This document shows positions 54,778 to 63,916 of a DNA stretch of 64,000 bases, piece by piece (the first letter of the stretch is position 1; each line of letters starts with the position of its first letter). The stretch spans positions 1-64,000 of the forward strand of contig NZ_CAKRDI010000017.1 in the NCBI RefSeq assembly GCF_934309415.1, written 5' to 3'. Position numbers and translations under genes: made by a program. The notes beneath the pieces are model-generated. The model was not told the origin of the DNA. It searched no databases and was given only the letters and a program-made list of their open reading frames with translations. The DNA comes from an uncultured Mediterraneibacter sp. (lineage in GTDB: Bacteria; Bacillota; Clostridia; Lachnospirales; Lachnospiraceae).

Positions 54778-54809
54778 CTTCTCTACCTTCCTGTTCTTAA
54801 TATTTTCTA

Positions 54810-54968
54810 GTACATCGTTTCATAAATAACTGTCTCATTCACGCAGAATGCGGATTCGAGTGTTCAGCTGAAAAAACGTAGGCGTAGCGGGCTACGTCGA
54901 GGCTTTTTCAACTGAGCAATCGGATTCGCAGGCAAGTGTATGAGGCAGTTATTTTGAAAACGATGTGC
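54810..54968. repeat. Family B palindromic element in a family E remnant
   Basis: It is nearly the same as 41656-41814. CTAG occurs directly before and directly after it, and the right flank reads TAGAGTGTGTCTGAAAA, a family E end. Confidence 0.9.
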
Positions 54969-54993
54969 TAGAGTGTGTCTGAAAACTGCTTAT

Positions 54994-56370
54994 CTAAGAG
55001 GAAAACCTTCGATCTTTCACAACAAAAGTTCCTGTCGTACCTCTCTTGTCAGGATCTGTATCCAATACCGCATTGATAAAATCCTGCCCGCTTGATTTTA
55101 CAATATCAATAGGGACTTGTAAAGTGTCAGATACCTCCTGCAATGTAAAATCATCCAGGAAAATATCTTCATCCATCTTCAGCATATTACATGGAAGCAG
55201 CAACCGGCTTCCAAGTTCCTGATCTTTCAGCTGAGCCATCAGGTCCTGCCCTGTGATCAGTCCCGATACTGTAATCTTCTCTCCAAAGAAATCATTCCGG
55301 ATACAATATGTGTGAATCTTTATTCCCGGGAACTTCTCTTCCAACCGCTTCGCCATACGGCAGATATACGGATACGCAAGTTTCGCCGTAGCAATGGAAA
55401 GCTCCTCCTGACGGTCTGATCCTTCCAGTTTGGCGTAACCTTCCTCAAATTCATTGAATAAAAGTCTCAACATACCCACACCGTTCTCAAGCTGAAGATA
55501 ACCGTCATAATTCTCTTCCTGCGGTACTTCCTCTTCTGCAAGCAGATACCACTCATCTCCTGCATGGATAAAATGGATCCCATATTCCTCATACACGATC
55601 TTCTGCCATTTATGAATCGTAGCAAGCACCTCTCTTGCATCCTCTTTCGTAAATGGTGTCATTGGATACAATCCGTCACGGAACTTTGTCAGACCGACCG
55701 GAACCACTGATACACTCTTCAAGAATGGGAGATACTTCGTCAGATCCCGGATGCTTCGCTCCAGCTCTTCGCCGTCATTCACACCCTTACAGAGTACGAT
55801 CTGTCCGTTCATCTCAATTCCGCCTTCATAGAGGATGTCCACTTTCTTCAGTGCCTCACCGGCAAAACGGTTGTGAAGCATCTTGCATCTCAGTTCAGGA
55901 TTCGTTGTCTGAAACGAAATATTGATCGGTTCCAGTCTGTAACGCACGATTCTTCGCACATCATCTTCCTTCATGTTCGTCAATGTAACATAATTTCCCT
56001 GAAGGAATGACAGTCTGGAATCATCATCTTTAAAATAAAGTGTCTCTCTCATTCCCGGCGGCATCTGATCGATAAAGCAAAAGATACATTTGTTATGGCA
56101 GGAATGATATTCATCCATCAATCCTTCCCCAAACTCAATGCCAAGTTCTTCATCTGCGTCTTTCTCTATCTCCAGCTCCCACTGCTCTCCATCCGGCTTT
56201 TCCACCAGAACAACCAGTTCATCCGCCTCTACATAAAACTGATAATCAAAAATATCTTCGATCACATTTCCATCAATTTCAAGAAGTTTATCGCCCGGTT
56301 CGATTCCCATCTCTTCCGCAATGCTCCCCGGTCGGACACTTTTTACAATGTGTTCGTGTTTTTTCTTCAA
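54994..56370 (-). CDS. DUF512 protein with PDZ and radical-SAM-like domains
   Basis: The 458-residue protein has an N-terminal PDZ-like domain (VKSVRPGSIAEEMGIEPGDKL), a radical-SAM-type Cys motif CHNKCIFCFIDQMPPGMR (Cys-x3-Cys-x2-Cys, about 90-97) and the C-terminal DUF512 region with ENGVGMLR. The family is widespread in anaerobic Firmicutes and its reaction is unknown to me. It is upstream of der on the same strand, as in other Clostridia, with a family B/E block inserted in between. Confidence 0.9.
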   Translation of the reverse strand: MKKKHEHIVKSVRPGSIAEEMGIEPGDKLLEIDGNVIEDIFDYQFYVEADELVVLVEKPDGEQWELEIEKDADEELGIEFGEGLMDEYHSCHNKCIFCFIDQMPPGMRETLYFKDDDSRLSFLQGNYVTLTNMKEDDVRRIVRYRLEPINISFQTTNPELRCKMLHNRFAGEALKKVDILYEGGIEMNGQIVLCKGVNDGEELERSIRDLTKYLPFLKSVSVVPVGLTKFRDGLYPMTPFTKEDAREVLATIHKWQKIVYEEYGIHFIHAGDEWYLLAEEEVPQEENYDGYLQLENGVGMLRLLFNEFEEGYAKLEGSDRQEELSIATAKLAYPYICRMAKRLEEKFPGIKIHTYCIRNDFFGEKITVSGLITGQDLMAQLKDQELGSRLLLPCNMLKMDEDIFLDDFTLQEVSDTLQVPIDIVKSSGQDFINAVLDTDPDKRGTTGTFVVKDRRFSS

Positions 56371-56477
56371 TTCTTCAACTCCCTGTTAAAAATAGTCATA
56401 CCCGATTGATAGTATAACACGTTTTAGGATTTCATAAAAGAGTTTATTTCCTGTTCTTTCTATATAATAAAGCAAAC

Positions 56478-56618
56478 GTTACTGTTCACAGCATAGCTGC
56501 AAACAGTAACGTATCTCGCCATTTAAAATCGCCTTTGGCGATGGGCGAGATACATTCAAGACAATACGTGCATCCTCCATGTCAATCAGCGGAGTGATTG
56601 ACATGGGAGTAAACAGTA
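56478..56618. repeat. Family A element, subtype II, interrupted near its right end
   Basis: It starts GTTACTGTTCACAGC and is cut at AAACAGTA by the next element; its last bases resume at 56762-56771. ATAAAGCAAAC stands directly before it (56467-56477) and again at 56773-56783. Confidence 0.88.
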
Positions 56619-56761
56619 GTTACTGTTCACAGCATAGCTGCAAACAGTAACGCATCTCGCCATTCAGAATCGTCTGCGACGATGGGCGAGATGCATTCAG
56701 GCCAAAACGTGCATCCTCATAGCTAATCAGCAAAGTGATTAGCTATGGTCTGAACAGTAAC
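56619..56761. repeat. Family A element, subtype I, nested in the preceding copy
   Basis: It is a full copy with both ends. AAACAGTA before it (56611-56618) and AAACAATA after it (56762-56769) look like an 8-base target duplication with one later change. Confidence 0.88.
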
Positions 56762-56801
56762 AAACAATAACTATAAAGCAAACTCAGAAGTAACTTTCCT
56801 C

Positions 56802-56870
56802 TTGACTTATATGTCGAAGTCCTCTATAATCTTATACATAGCTTCATGTATTTAACGCGTTAAAGCGTTA
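56802..56870 (+). promoter_or_regulatory. Promoter and candidate operator of the ABC importer operon
   Basis: TTGACT (56802-56807), a 17-base spacer and TATAAT (56825-56830) form the promoter. The inverted repeat TAACGC-GTTAAA-GCGTTA (56853-56870) at about +15 to +32 is a plausible repressor site. No regulator gene is adjacent. Confidence 0.7.
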
Positions 56871-56928
56871 CGGTTTAAAGTGAAATATTTTACTCCGGAC
56901 ATGCATGAAATAAAGGAGGAATTTTATT

Positions 56929-57936
56929 ATGAAAGCAAAGAAAATTTTCGCAGTGATGATGGCAGCTGCAATGACAATGTCACTGGCAGCCTGTGGAAGT
57001 TCAGGTTCCAGCGACTCAAAAGATGCTGATGCATCCAGTAGTTCCGATTCCGGTAAAGTATACAAGATCGGTATTCTTCAGCAGTTAGAGCATGCAGCTC
57101 TCGACCAGGCAACACAGGGATTCGAAGATGCATGTACAGAAAAATTCGGTGAAGGCAACGTAACTTTCGATCTTCAGAACGGACAGGGCGAGCAGGCAAA
57201 CTGTGCTACAATCGCAAACAACTTCGTAGCTGATAATGTAGACCTGATCCTTGCAAATGCAACAACAGCACTTCAGTGCTCCGCTGCTGCTACAAGCGAG
57301 ATCCCGATTCTCGGAACATCTGTTACAGATTACGCTACAGCACTTGATATCGCTGACTGGACAGGAACAACAGGAATGAATATTTCCGGTACAAGCGACC
57401 TGGCTCCGATCGATCAGCAGGAAGCAATGCTCAAAGAATTATTACCAGACACAAAGACAGTTGGTCTTCTGTACTGCTCTGCTGAGCCGAACTCAGCATA
57501 TCAGGCAAAACTCTTTGCTGAGGCTCTGGACAAAGACGGAATCGCTTACAAAGAGTACACAGCTGCTGATTCAAACGAGATCCAGTCAGTTGTAACATCT
57601 GCAGTATCTGAGTGTGATGCACTTTACATCCCAACAGATAACACAATGGCAGCAAATACAGAGATCATCAACAACATCTGCCTTCCGGCAAAAGTTCCGG
57701 TAATCGCAGGTGAACAGGGAATCTGCTCTGGATGCGGAATTGCAACACTTTCTATCAGCTACTACGATATTGGATATAGAGCTGGTGAAATGGCTTACGA
57801 CATCCTTGCAAACGGCGCCGACATCACAACAATGGAAATCGAAAGTGCTCCAAATGTAACAAAGATGTACAACAAGACAATCTGTGATGAACTTGGAATC
57901 ACAGTTCCAGATGATTATGAGGCAATTGAGGAATAA
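56929..57936 (+). CDS. ABC transporter substrate-binding lipoprotein
   Basis: The 335-residue protein has a lipoprotein signal (MAAAMTMSLAACGSSG, Cys22), a Ser/Asp-rich linker and a type I periplasmic-binding fold (KIGILQQLEHAALDQATQGFEDA, IPILGTSVTDYATAL, PVIAGEQGICSGCGIA). It belongs to the ABC uncharacterised (DUF534/TrpX-like) group, some members of which are linked to tryptophan or tyrosine uptake. GGAGG precedes the ATG. It heads an operon with the permease and ATPase. No T-box leader is present, so an aromatic amino acid substrate is not supported here. Confidence 0.9.
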   Translation: MKAKKIFAVMMAAAMTMSLAACGSSGSSDSKDADASSSSDSGKVYKIGILQQLEHAALDQATQGFEDACTEKFGEGNVTFDLQNGQGEQANCATIANNFVADNVDLILANATTALQCSAAATSEIPILGTSVTDYATALDIADWTGTTGMNISGTSDLAPIDQQEAMLKELLPDTKTVGLLYCSAEPNSAYQAKLFAEALDKDGIAYKEYTAADSNEIQSVVTSAVSECDALYIPTDNTMAANTEIINNICLPAKVPVIAGEQGICSGCGIATLSISYYDIGYRAGEMAYDILANGADITTMEIESAPNVTKMYNKTICDELGITVPDDYEAIEE

Positions 57937-58246
57937 TTGTAATACAATAAAATATTTTTGATATCGGAACGGAATATGTCACTCTAATAAGGAGAAGATC
58001 CTCCACAAGACAGGATATACATACTTCAGAAATCTCGATATCATCCAATTGGGGACAAAATCATTTGTCCCCAATTGCCGCATATAGATTGTTAGCATTT
58101 GCAGGCTGTTCATATTCTCTGGCTACTATAGCAGACAGCACAACTCACGTGTCTGTAAAAAGCAGGATCATACATCCTCATAATCTATTGCGACGATCAA
58201 AATAAAAAAGAAACAAAAATAAAAAAAGAAACAGAGGGATAATATC
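57937..58246 (+). other. 310-base gap in the ABC operon with an RNA hairpin
   Basis: No gene is seen. CAATTGGGGACAAA / TTTGTCCCCAATTG (58046-58077) is a perfect 14-bp stem with a 4-base loop and no T run after it. GATATCG...CGATATC further upstream may enclose another fold. It may protect the 3' end of the abundant binding-protein mRNA. Confidence 0.6.
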
Positions 58247-59185
58247 ATGGCAGCTTATTTCGCAGCCCTGGATCCAATGACTCTGGTACGTGCTCTTCCG
58301 GGTAACGTAGCACAGGGCATTATCTGGGGAATCATGGCACTCGGTGTCTACATCACATTTCGTATACTGGATTTTGCAGATCTGACGGTAGATGGTTCAC
58401 TTGCAACCGGCGGTGCAGTCGCAGTTATGCTCATCCGCGGAGGTATGAATCCGGCACTTGCACTTGTATTCGCATTTCTGGCAGGTATGGCCGCAGGATT
58501 CGTCACAGGAATCTTACATACATTCTTCGGAATTCCTGGAATCCTCGCAAGTATCCTGACTCAGATCGGTCTGTATTCCGTCAACCTTGGAATCATGGGA
58601 AAATCCAATCAGGCAGTTAACGTTATGCAGTATAAACTGGTAGCTTCTCTTCGTTATGTAACAGGAGAAGGAAACTGGCTCTTCTTCCTGAAACTGATCC
58701 TTGCAGCACTCGTTCTCATCGCACTGTGCTACTGGTTCTTCGGTACAGAACTTGGCGCATCCATCCGTGCAACCGGATGTAATCAGCAGATGGCAAGAGC
58801 TCAGGGAATCAACACAGGATTTAACAAAGTACTGGCTCTGATGATCTCCAACGGTCTCGTAGGACTGTGTGGCGGAATCTATGCACAGTATCAGGGTGCT
58901 GCCGATGTCAACATGGGACGTGGTGCCATCGTTATCGGACTTGCTGCAGTTATCATCAGCGAAGTTATTTTCGGTAAATTCTGTGCAGTCAGAAAAATGG
59001 CCTTTGCATTCACACTCGGCGCAGTCTTCATCGGTGCGATCATTTACTACATCGTTATCGCGCTGGTACTCTGGTTAAAGATGCCTTCAGATTATATGAA
59101 ACTGTTCTCAGCTGTTGTTGTAGCATGCTTCCTCGCAGTTCCTTATATGAAGGATACATATTTCAGGAAAGGACGTGCAGCATAA
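58247..59185 (+). CDS. ABC transporter permease
   Basis: The 312-residue membrane protein has about eight to nine hydrophobic segments and belongs to the branched-chain-type permease family that pairs with DUF534 binding proteins. The segment FGTELGASIRATGCNQQMARAQGINTGF is the cytoplasmic loop that contacts the ATPase. GAGGG precedes the ATG. Its stop overlaps the ATPase start (TAATG). Confidence 0.9.
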   Translation: MAAYFAALDPMTLVRALPGNVAQGIIWGIMALGVYITFRILDFADLTVDGSLATGGAVAVMLIRGGMNPALALVFAFLAGMAAGFVTGILHTFFGIPGILASILTQIGLYSVNLGIMGKSNQAVNVMQYKLVASLRYVTGEGNWLFFLKLILAALVLIALCYWFFGTELGASIRATGCNQQMARAQGINTGFNKVLALMISNGLVGLCGGIYAQYQGAADVNMGRGAIVIGLAAVIISEVIFGKFCAVRKMAFAFTLGAVFIGAIIYYIVIALVLWLKMPSDYMKLFSAVVVACFLAVPYMKDTYFRKGRAA

Positions 59186-59988
59186 TGGGATACATGTTAG
59201 AAATTCAAGATATTTATAAAACATTCAACGCCGGAACAATCAACGAGAAACGTGCACTCAACGGCGTAAATCTGAACTTAAATCCAGGTGACTTCGTTAC
59301 GATCATCGGAGGAAACGGAGCCGGAAAATCCACAACACTGAATGCGATCGCCGGTGTATGGGGCATTGACAAAGGAAAAATCATCATCGACGGAACGGAT
59401 ATCACAAAGCTTTCTGAACATAAACGTGCACTGTTCCTCGGACGTGTATTCCAGGATCCTATGACCGGTACTGCTGCTACTATGTCGATTGAAGAAAACA
59501 TGGCAATCGCAGCAAGACGTGGTCAGAGACGTGGACTTGGCTGGGGTATTACAAAGAAAGAACGTGAACATTACAAAGAAGCTTTGAAAGAACTGGATCT
59601 GGGACTGGAAGATCGTCTCAGCAGCAAGGTTGGTCTTCTCTCCGGAGGACAGCGTCAGGCGATCACACTGCTGATGGCTTCCCTGAAGAAACCAAAACTT
59701 CTCCTTCTGGATGAGCACACTGCTGCCCTGGATCCAAAGACAGCTGCCAAAGTACTTGCTCTCTCTGATAAAATCATCAGCGAACATAATCTGACAGCCA
59801 TGATGGTAACACACAATATGAAAGACGCCATCGCCCACGGCAACCGCCTCATCATGATGCACGAAGGAAAAGTCATCTACGATGTAGCCGGAGAAGAAAA
59901 GAAAAACCTGCAGGTTGCAGATCTGCTGAAGAAATTTGAAGAAGTCAGTGGCGGAGAGTTTGCTAATGACAGGATGATGTTGAGTTAA
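59185..59988 (+). CDS. ABC transporter ATP-binding protein
   Basis: The 267-residue ATPase drives the importer. Walker A is GGNGAGKSTTLNAIAG, the signature LLSGGQRQAITLLMA, Walker B LLLLDEHTAALDPKT and the switch His TMMVTHNMKDAI in the form MMVTHN. The DEHTAALD form is usual in this importer group. I start at the ATG overlapping the permease stop; MLEIQDIY three codons later is possible. It is the last gene of the operon. Confidence 0.93.
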   Translation: MGYMLEIQDIYKTFNAGTINEKRALNGVNLNLNPGDFVTIIGGNGAGKSTTLNAIAGVWGIDKGKIIIDGTDITKLSEHKRALFLGRVFQDPMTGTAATMSIEENMAIAARRGQRRGLGWGITKKEREHYKEALKELDLGLEDRLSSKVGLLSGGQRQAITLLMASLKKPKLLLLDEHTAALDPKTAAKVLALSDKIISEHNLTAMMVTHNMKDAIAHGNRLIMMHEGKVIYDVAGEEKKNLQVADLLKKFEEVSGGEFANDRMMLS

Positions 59989-60126
59989 AAGATTCTTTCG
60001 AATCCTTATCAGATATTTCCAGCTCTATCTTGTCACACACATTCTGGTTAATTACCAAAGTGATTCATCTGAATATGTGCTGTGATATTTAACTGGAATT
60101 GGCTGAAAATTTAAAATTTAGTATTA

Positions 60127-60157
60127 TAAACGGCGGTCATAATGATCGCCGTTTTGT
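60127..60157 (+). terminator. Terminator of the ABC operon
   Basis: The stem AAACGGCGGTCAT / ATGATCGCCGTTTT is followed by TTTTG. Confidence 0.82.
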
Positions 60158-60204
60158 TCACTTATTTATTATCTGCCGCACTTCAATCTATATCTATATT
60201 TCCG

Positions 60205-60864
60205 TTATAACCGACTTTTATACATCGCATATCCTGAAAGCGTAAAACCATCCGTAATCCTGCCTTCCGCAATCCACTTCACCAGTTCTTTGTCTGTAAG
60301 TAATTCCATCTCCTCAATTCCTTCATAATGCAATTTCAATTGAGGTTCTGTTATCTCACATACAAATACATCCACTTCATTACTTCCAATCCCACTGTCC
60401 GCAATCACTGTACCCACATGATTGATTTTCTTAATATCTGCGCCTGTTTCCTCTTTGATTTCCTTTTGCAGATTTTCTTCTGCTGAAAGTCCTTCCTCAC
60501 CAAAGCCCCTCGGAAATGCATATTGAAATGCCCTCATAGCATGCCGGTACTGTTTTAATAACACAAATTTATCATCGTATACAGGAATAGAAACGATAGC
60601 ACCTTTCTTCACTGCCGGAATCAGTCTCTCGTAAGCAAATCTCTCCCCTTTCATATTTTCAACCAGATCTACAATTAATAAATTATATGCACTTCGATAT
60701 ACAACACCAATCTTTTTATCGGTGTTTCTTTCAAACTGTTGTACACTCCCATAATCCATTATAATTTGCAGTCTGTTACTGGCTTTAAAAAGTTCTGGTC
60801 GTTCCTCTGCTAAATCAAGGTACTCTCTCCACGCTTTACTATACATGCTGTTTTCATTCTCCAT
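60205..60864 (-). CDS. Nudix hydrolase, ADP-ribose pyrophosphatase-like
   Basis: The 219-residue protein hydrolyses a nucleoside diphosphate derivative. The Nudix box is recognisable in GFGEEGLSAEENLQKEIKEE, with the core KEIKEETGA; the expected REUXEE Arg is Lys and the first Glu spacing is off by a residue or two. VLLKQYRHAMRAFQYAFPRG before it matches ADP-ribose pyrophosphatases. It sits between the ABC operon and the defence-like genes and may be independent of both. Confidence 0.85.
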   Translation of the reverse strand: MENENSMYSKAWREYLDLAEERPELFKASNRLQIIMDYGSVQQFERNTDKKIGVVYRSAYNLLIVDLVENMKGERFAYERLIPAVKKGAIVSIPVYDDKFVLLKQYRHAMRAFQYAFPRGFGEEGLSAEENLQKEIKEETGADIKKINHVGTVIADSGIGSNEVDVFVCEITEPQLKLHYEGIEEMELLTDKELVKWIAEGRITDGFTLSGYAMYKSRL

Positions 60865-60909
60865 CTCTAATTCTGTTTTCTCTTTCTATTTACGTCTAAT
60901 TCATTTCTT

Positions 60910-61608
60910 CTATTCTTTTTCTTCCTCTAAGCATATTGACAAATTGGTATACCTTTCAATAGAATGCAAATCTTTTTCGATAAACTCCCAAGATTCTTTA
61001 AAATCACCTTTTACAGAAAATGATGAATTACACATAAATTCTAAAAATGCCTCAACATCTTTCTTATACTTCTTAGCGAAGTCATAAGCATCTTGTTCCT
61101 TTTCCTCATCAGTACTATTTCTCTTATTATACAACACATGATCCAAATTGCAGGACATATAATACACTCTATATGGAACGCCCCAAATATTTCCACATGA
61201 TCTTAAACGGAATAAATTATCTGCTTTTTGCTTATTTCGAGCTATCACTTTATCTTTATCATTTGTATAAATGCCCTCATCCTGATAAGATAATTTTTCA
61301 TTTTCTGCATCTTCAATTATCTTTTCTTCCGAAAGATAAGTCGCATCTGTATCAACAATATGTATTATACATTTAAAGTCAGCTTTTTTATAATGATTAG
61401 CTTTAGCATATGCTTTTATTTCATTACCTATCTTTAAAACCACATTTTGCGAAGTGACGCCATTTCGTGTCGTGATATCACCATGCATAATGTGTACATA
61501 TACTAAATTCTTATCAAAAACTTGATTCAATGTAATACCCAATGCTGTGTCATCAGAAGGACCTTCTACAATTACAAATACTACTTTTCTACGAGCCAAA
61601 TGCTTCAC
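60910..61608 (-). CDS. TOPRIM-like partner protein (DUF4435/RloB-like)
   Basis: The 232-residue product has KVVFVIVEGPSDDTALG (Glu and Asp residues of a TOPRIM first strand) and CIIHIVDTDATYL (the Asp-x-Asp strand), the pattern of a metal-dependent TOPRIM nuclease. The C-terminal half is helical and charged. The ATG lies inside the end of the AAA ATPase gene (20-base overlap), so the two are co-translated. An ATPase plus TOPRIM pair is the make-up of PARIS (AriA/AriB), AbiL-type and OLD/Gabija-like antiphage systems. Which family it is cannot be settled by eye. Confidence 0.7.
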   Translation of the reverse strand: MKHLARRKVVFVIVEGPSDDTALGITLNQVFDKNLVYVHIMHGDITTRNGVTSQNVVLKIGNEIKAYAKANHYKKADFKCIIHIVDTDATYLSEEKIIEDAENEKLSYQDEGIYTNDKDKVIARNKQKADNLFRLRSCGNIWGVPYRVYYMSCNLDHVLYNKRNSTDEEKEQDAYDFAKKYKKDVEAFLEFMCNSSFSVKGDFKESWEFIEKDLHSIERYTNLSICLEEEKE

Positions 61609-62995
61609 CCGCCTCTCTAAACGCTAAAGCAATTTCAAAATTATTCGTTGGGTTATATACTTGCTCGCTTTGCTCTCCTAATACAATATCTCTATAATAG
61701 AAATCACGAAGATTATTTGTTCCTTTAACATTTGTTAGACGAATATATCTCTTCTCTGGATTTGTTGTTGTAAACGCAATAAATCCTCGATCAATTGTCT
61801 CCAATGGTCTAAGATTATGAGATGTGAAAATAAGCTGTCCCTTTCCTTTTTCAGAAATAATATTCAATAATTCTCCAAGCAAGTACTCAAATACACCACC
61901 ATCCAATTCATCAATCGCAACTGTCACCGACGGATGATTGTATACAACAATTAAAAGTTGTAAAACCGATACTATCTTCTTAATTCCCTCTGACTCATAA
62001 CAGAATGGAATCTCCTTACTATTTTTCAAAGACATAAGTTGAATTTGTTTTGCAACTTTTCCATCTTTAGTCAATGCTGCTCCCAAATCAACAATTCCTA
62101 TTTTCAATCCAGGAACAATCTGTTCAAGGACAATATTCATATTTTTTAGGACCATTTCAACCAAATCATAAGATTCCTCTGGAATTAATGTTGGTCTGTC
62201 TAAAGAAAGCATTATCCTGCCTACAGCTTCAGAATTATCATTCCTATATTTAAAAACTAATGGTAACTCATTTAAGCTGATTAAACCAATACTTTCCGTA
62301 TCAATAACAAATAATTCTCTATGAGCAAAAAAATACAATCCTTCTATTAATCTCATATAGATACTGTTCTCACAATTCTTTCGATACTGGTTAATTAACT
62401 CCCTTGAAAATATAAACCCTCTGGATGTGGTCTTGGTCAATCTCTTTGTAACTAGCAAATCCATATATTGATCTTTATCATCACCAACTAATTCAGCTAA
62501 TTTCGCCTTAGGTGAAAATAGTCCATCAACTCTTGTATCAATTAATGGTGCTTTACGCAACCTTTCTTCTTTTGATTCATAGGCAAAAGCAAGTACCTCA
62601 TCAAACATCTCTACCCTTGTAGACATATTCGTACCAACCTCATCTTCAAGATTGGAGGCCAGTTCGTCAATGACTTTCTTCAAACTAAACTGATACCATA
62701 CTTTATATCTGTCTTGTGGATAGTGGATAACAAACTCATATTCTAAGGTTGCAGACTCTGCGTCAACATTAATATAGTCCGCATACTTATTGGGGATTTG
62801 TTTTCCGCATAAAGCAAGCTTAAGTAACTGAATAGCATTGATCAACGCAGTCTTTCCAGATCCATTCTGACCATAAAGACCTAACACACTTGATTTGTAT
62901 GCCTTGCGTTTATTTTCAAAATTAATTGTCCCCATAGAAACATTCTTAAAATTCTTGATTGTAATACTTTCTATTCTAACTACACGTTTTGCCAT
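61589..62995 (-). CDS. AAA (ABC-type) ATPase of a probable antiphage system
   Basis: The 468-residue protein has an ABC/SMC-like ATPase core without membrane parts. N-terminal IESITIKNFKNVSMGTINFE leads to Walker A LYGQNGSGKTALINAI (about 42-57). The C-terminal Walker B is VAIDELDGGVFEYLL with the switch His in IFTSHNLRPLE. The middle region is long and helical. This is the AAA_15/AAA_21 layout found in AriA, AbiLi and OLD-family proteins. The pair is AT-richer than the surrounding genes and likely acquired. A GGAGG site precedes the ATG. Confidence 0.8.
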   Translation of the reverse strand: MAKRVVRIESITIKNFKNVSMGTINFENKRKAYKSSVLGLYGQNGSGKTALINAIQLLKLALCGKQIPNKYADYINVDAESATLEYEFVIHYPQDRYKVWYQFSLKKVIDELASNLEDEVGTNMSTRVEMFDEVLAFAYESKEERLRKAPLIDTRVDGLFSPKAKLAELVGDDKDQYMDLLVTKRLTKTTSRGFIFSRELINQYRKNCENSIYMRLIEGLYFFAHRELFVIDTESIGLISLNELPLVFKYRNDNSEAVGRIMLSLDRPTLIPEESYDLVEMVLKNMNIVLEQIVPGLKIGIVDLGAALTKDGKVAKQIQLMSLKNSKEIPFCYESEGIKKIVSVLQLLIVVYNHPSVTVAIDELDGGVFEYLLGELLNIISEKGKGQLIFTSHNLRPLETIDRGFIAFTTTNPEKRYIRLTNVKGTNNLRDFYYRDIVLGEQSEQVYNPTNNFEIALAFREAGEAFGS

Positions 62996-63196
62996 AATCC
63001 ATTCCTCCCAGTATACCCACTATATCATTAATTATCACAGGAAGCAATATTGAATCGCGCTTTTGATATTTTTTATTTCATTTATCAAATTCATTTTCTT
63101 GTTTATGAATAGAATATACAAAAAAAAGAAATTTATGCTAACTTCTGTCTTTTTTCTGTTCCTGATGAAACTTCTTCTTAATTTCAAGCCTTAAAG

Positions 63197-63239
63197 CAAA
63201 AAAGACAAAGCTTTTTTCTACTAAGAAGCTTTGTCTTTT
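63197..63239 (-). terminator. Terminator of the SLATT gene
   Basis: The 13-bp stem AAAGACAAAGCTT / AAGCTTTGTCTTT is followed on the minus strand by TTTTTTGC. It separates the SLATT gene from the ATPase pair. Confidence 0.85.
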
Positions 63240-63253
63240 ATTATCATTAAACA

Positions 63254-63790
63254 TTAAAGTTTAAAAACACTATAAAACCCGCGATGAAATATTGCAACAT
63301 AAACAACCGGTAATAAAAGTAACACTATTACAAATATCGCAGCCAAAACCACAACAAACTTGTATTGCCAATCCCCATTATATTTATATTCATCTACAAT
63401 ACTATGGTACTCACTGTCTCCACACTTTTTAATGTATTCCTTATATAATTCTACACAGGTTTGCTTTTTTCCTACTTTCAGACTATTTGCTTTATTTTTC
63501 AGTTTTAATAAATCCGCCAAATTGGCTTCAAGATCGTGTGCTCTTCCCGAAAAGTTTTGTGCATTTGCAAAACAAACCAAAATTGCAACTGCTACAGTAA
63601 AACAAACTGAATGCTGTGAGATAAATTCCCCATTTTTCATTATACTACATACAGATAATAACGCCGTAAAAACGGAATAATATATCTCTAAAATTCTTGT
63701 CCAAAAATTCTGCACCTTTAATCTTTGATACGTAATATTGCGTAATTCATAAGTTTTTTCTATTTCTTCTTTTAGTTCTCTTTCATTCAT
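63254..63790 (-). CDS. SLATT-domain membrane protein
   Basis: The 178-residue protein fits the SLATT (SMODS and SLOG-associating two-TM effector) group: an N-terminal charged helix, two close membrane spans (about 28-51 and 57-80), a long helix NFSGRAHDLEANLADLLKLKNK, the typical KEYIKKCGDSEYHSIVDEYK, and a further span near the C-terminus (about 147-170). Such proteins are predicted pore-forming effectors of defence systems with nucleotidyltransferase, reverse transcriptase or other sensors. The partner is not in the window. The frame stays open upstream of the ATG for 28 codons with protein-like content (TVTGWLYDQYKGHIEITKEG), up to a stop at 63875-63877. Confidence 0.75.
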   Translation of the reverse strand: MNERELKEEIEKTYELRNITYQRLKVQNFWTRILEIYYSVFTALLSVCSIMKNGEFISQHSVCFTVAVAILVCFANAQNFSGRAHDLEANLADLLKLKNKANSLKVGKKQTCVELYKEYIKKCGDSEYHSIVDEYKYNGDWQYKFVVVLAAIFVIVLLLLPVVYVAIFHRGFYSVFKL

Positions 63791-63880
63791 ATCTTCTATT
63801 CTTCCTTCTTTTGTAATTTCAATATGCCCCTTATATTGATCATAAAGCCAACCAGTTACTGTCTCTCTTCCAACTCAATG

Positions 63881-63916
63881 TCCTAATTACTTTTATTATA
63901 ATAAAAGTAATTAGGA
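63881..63916. repeat. Perfect 36-base palindrome
   Basis: TCCTAATTACTTTTATTA is followed immediately by its exact reverse complement, with no spacer. It lies 90 bases upstream of the SLATT ATG. It could be a terminator-like hairpin for an upstream gene, a binding site or a recombination scar. Confidence 0.85.

Noticed and set aside
56831..56928. Possible Trp T-box leader for the TrpX-like ABC importer
   Set aside because: The leader is only about 90 bases and lacks the T-box sequence; the palindrome there looks like an operator.
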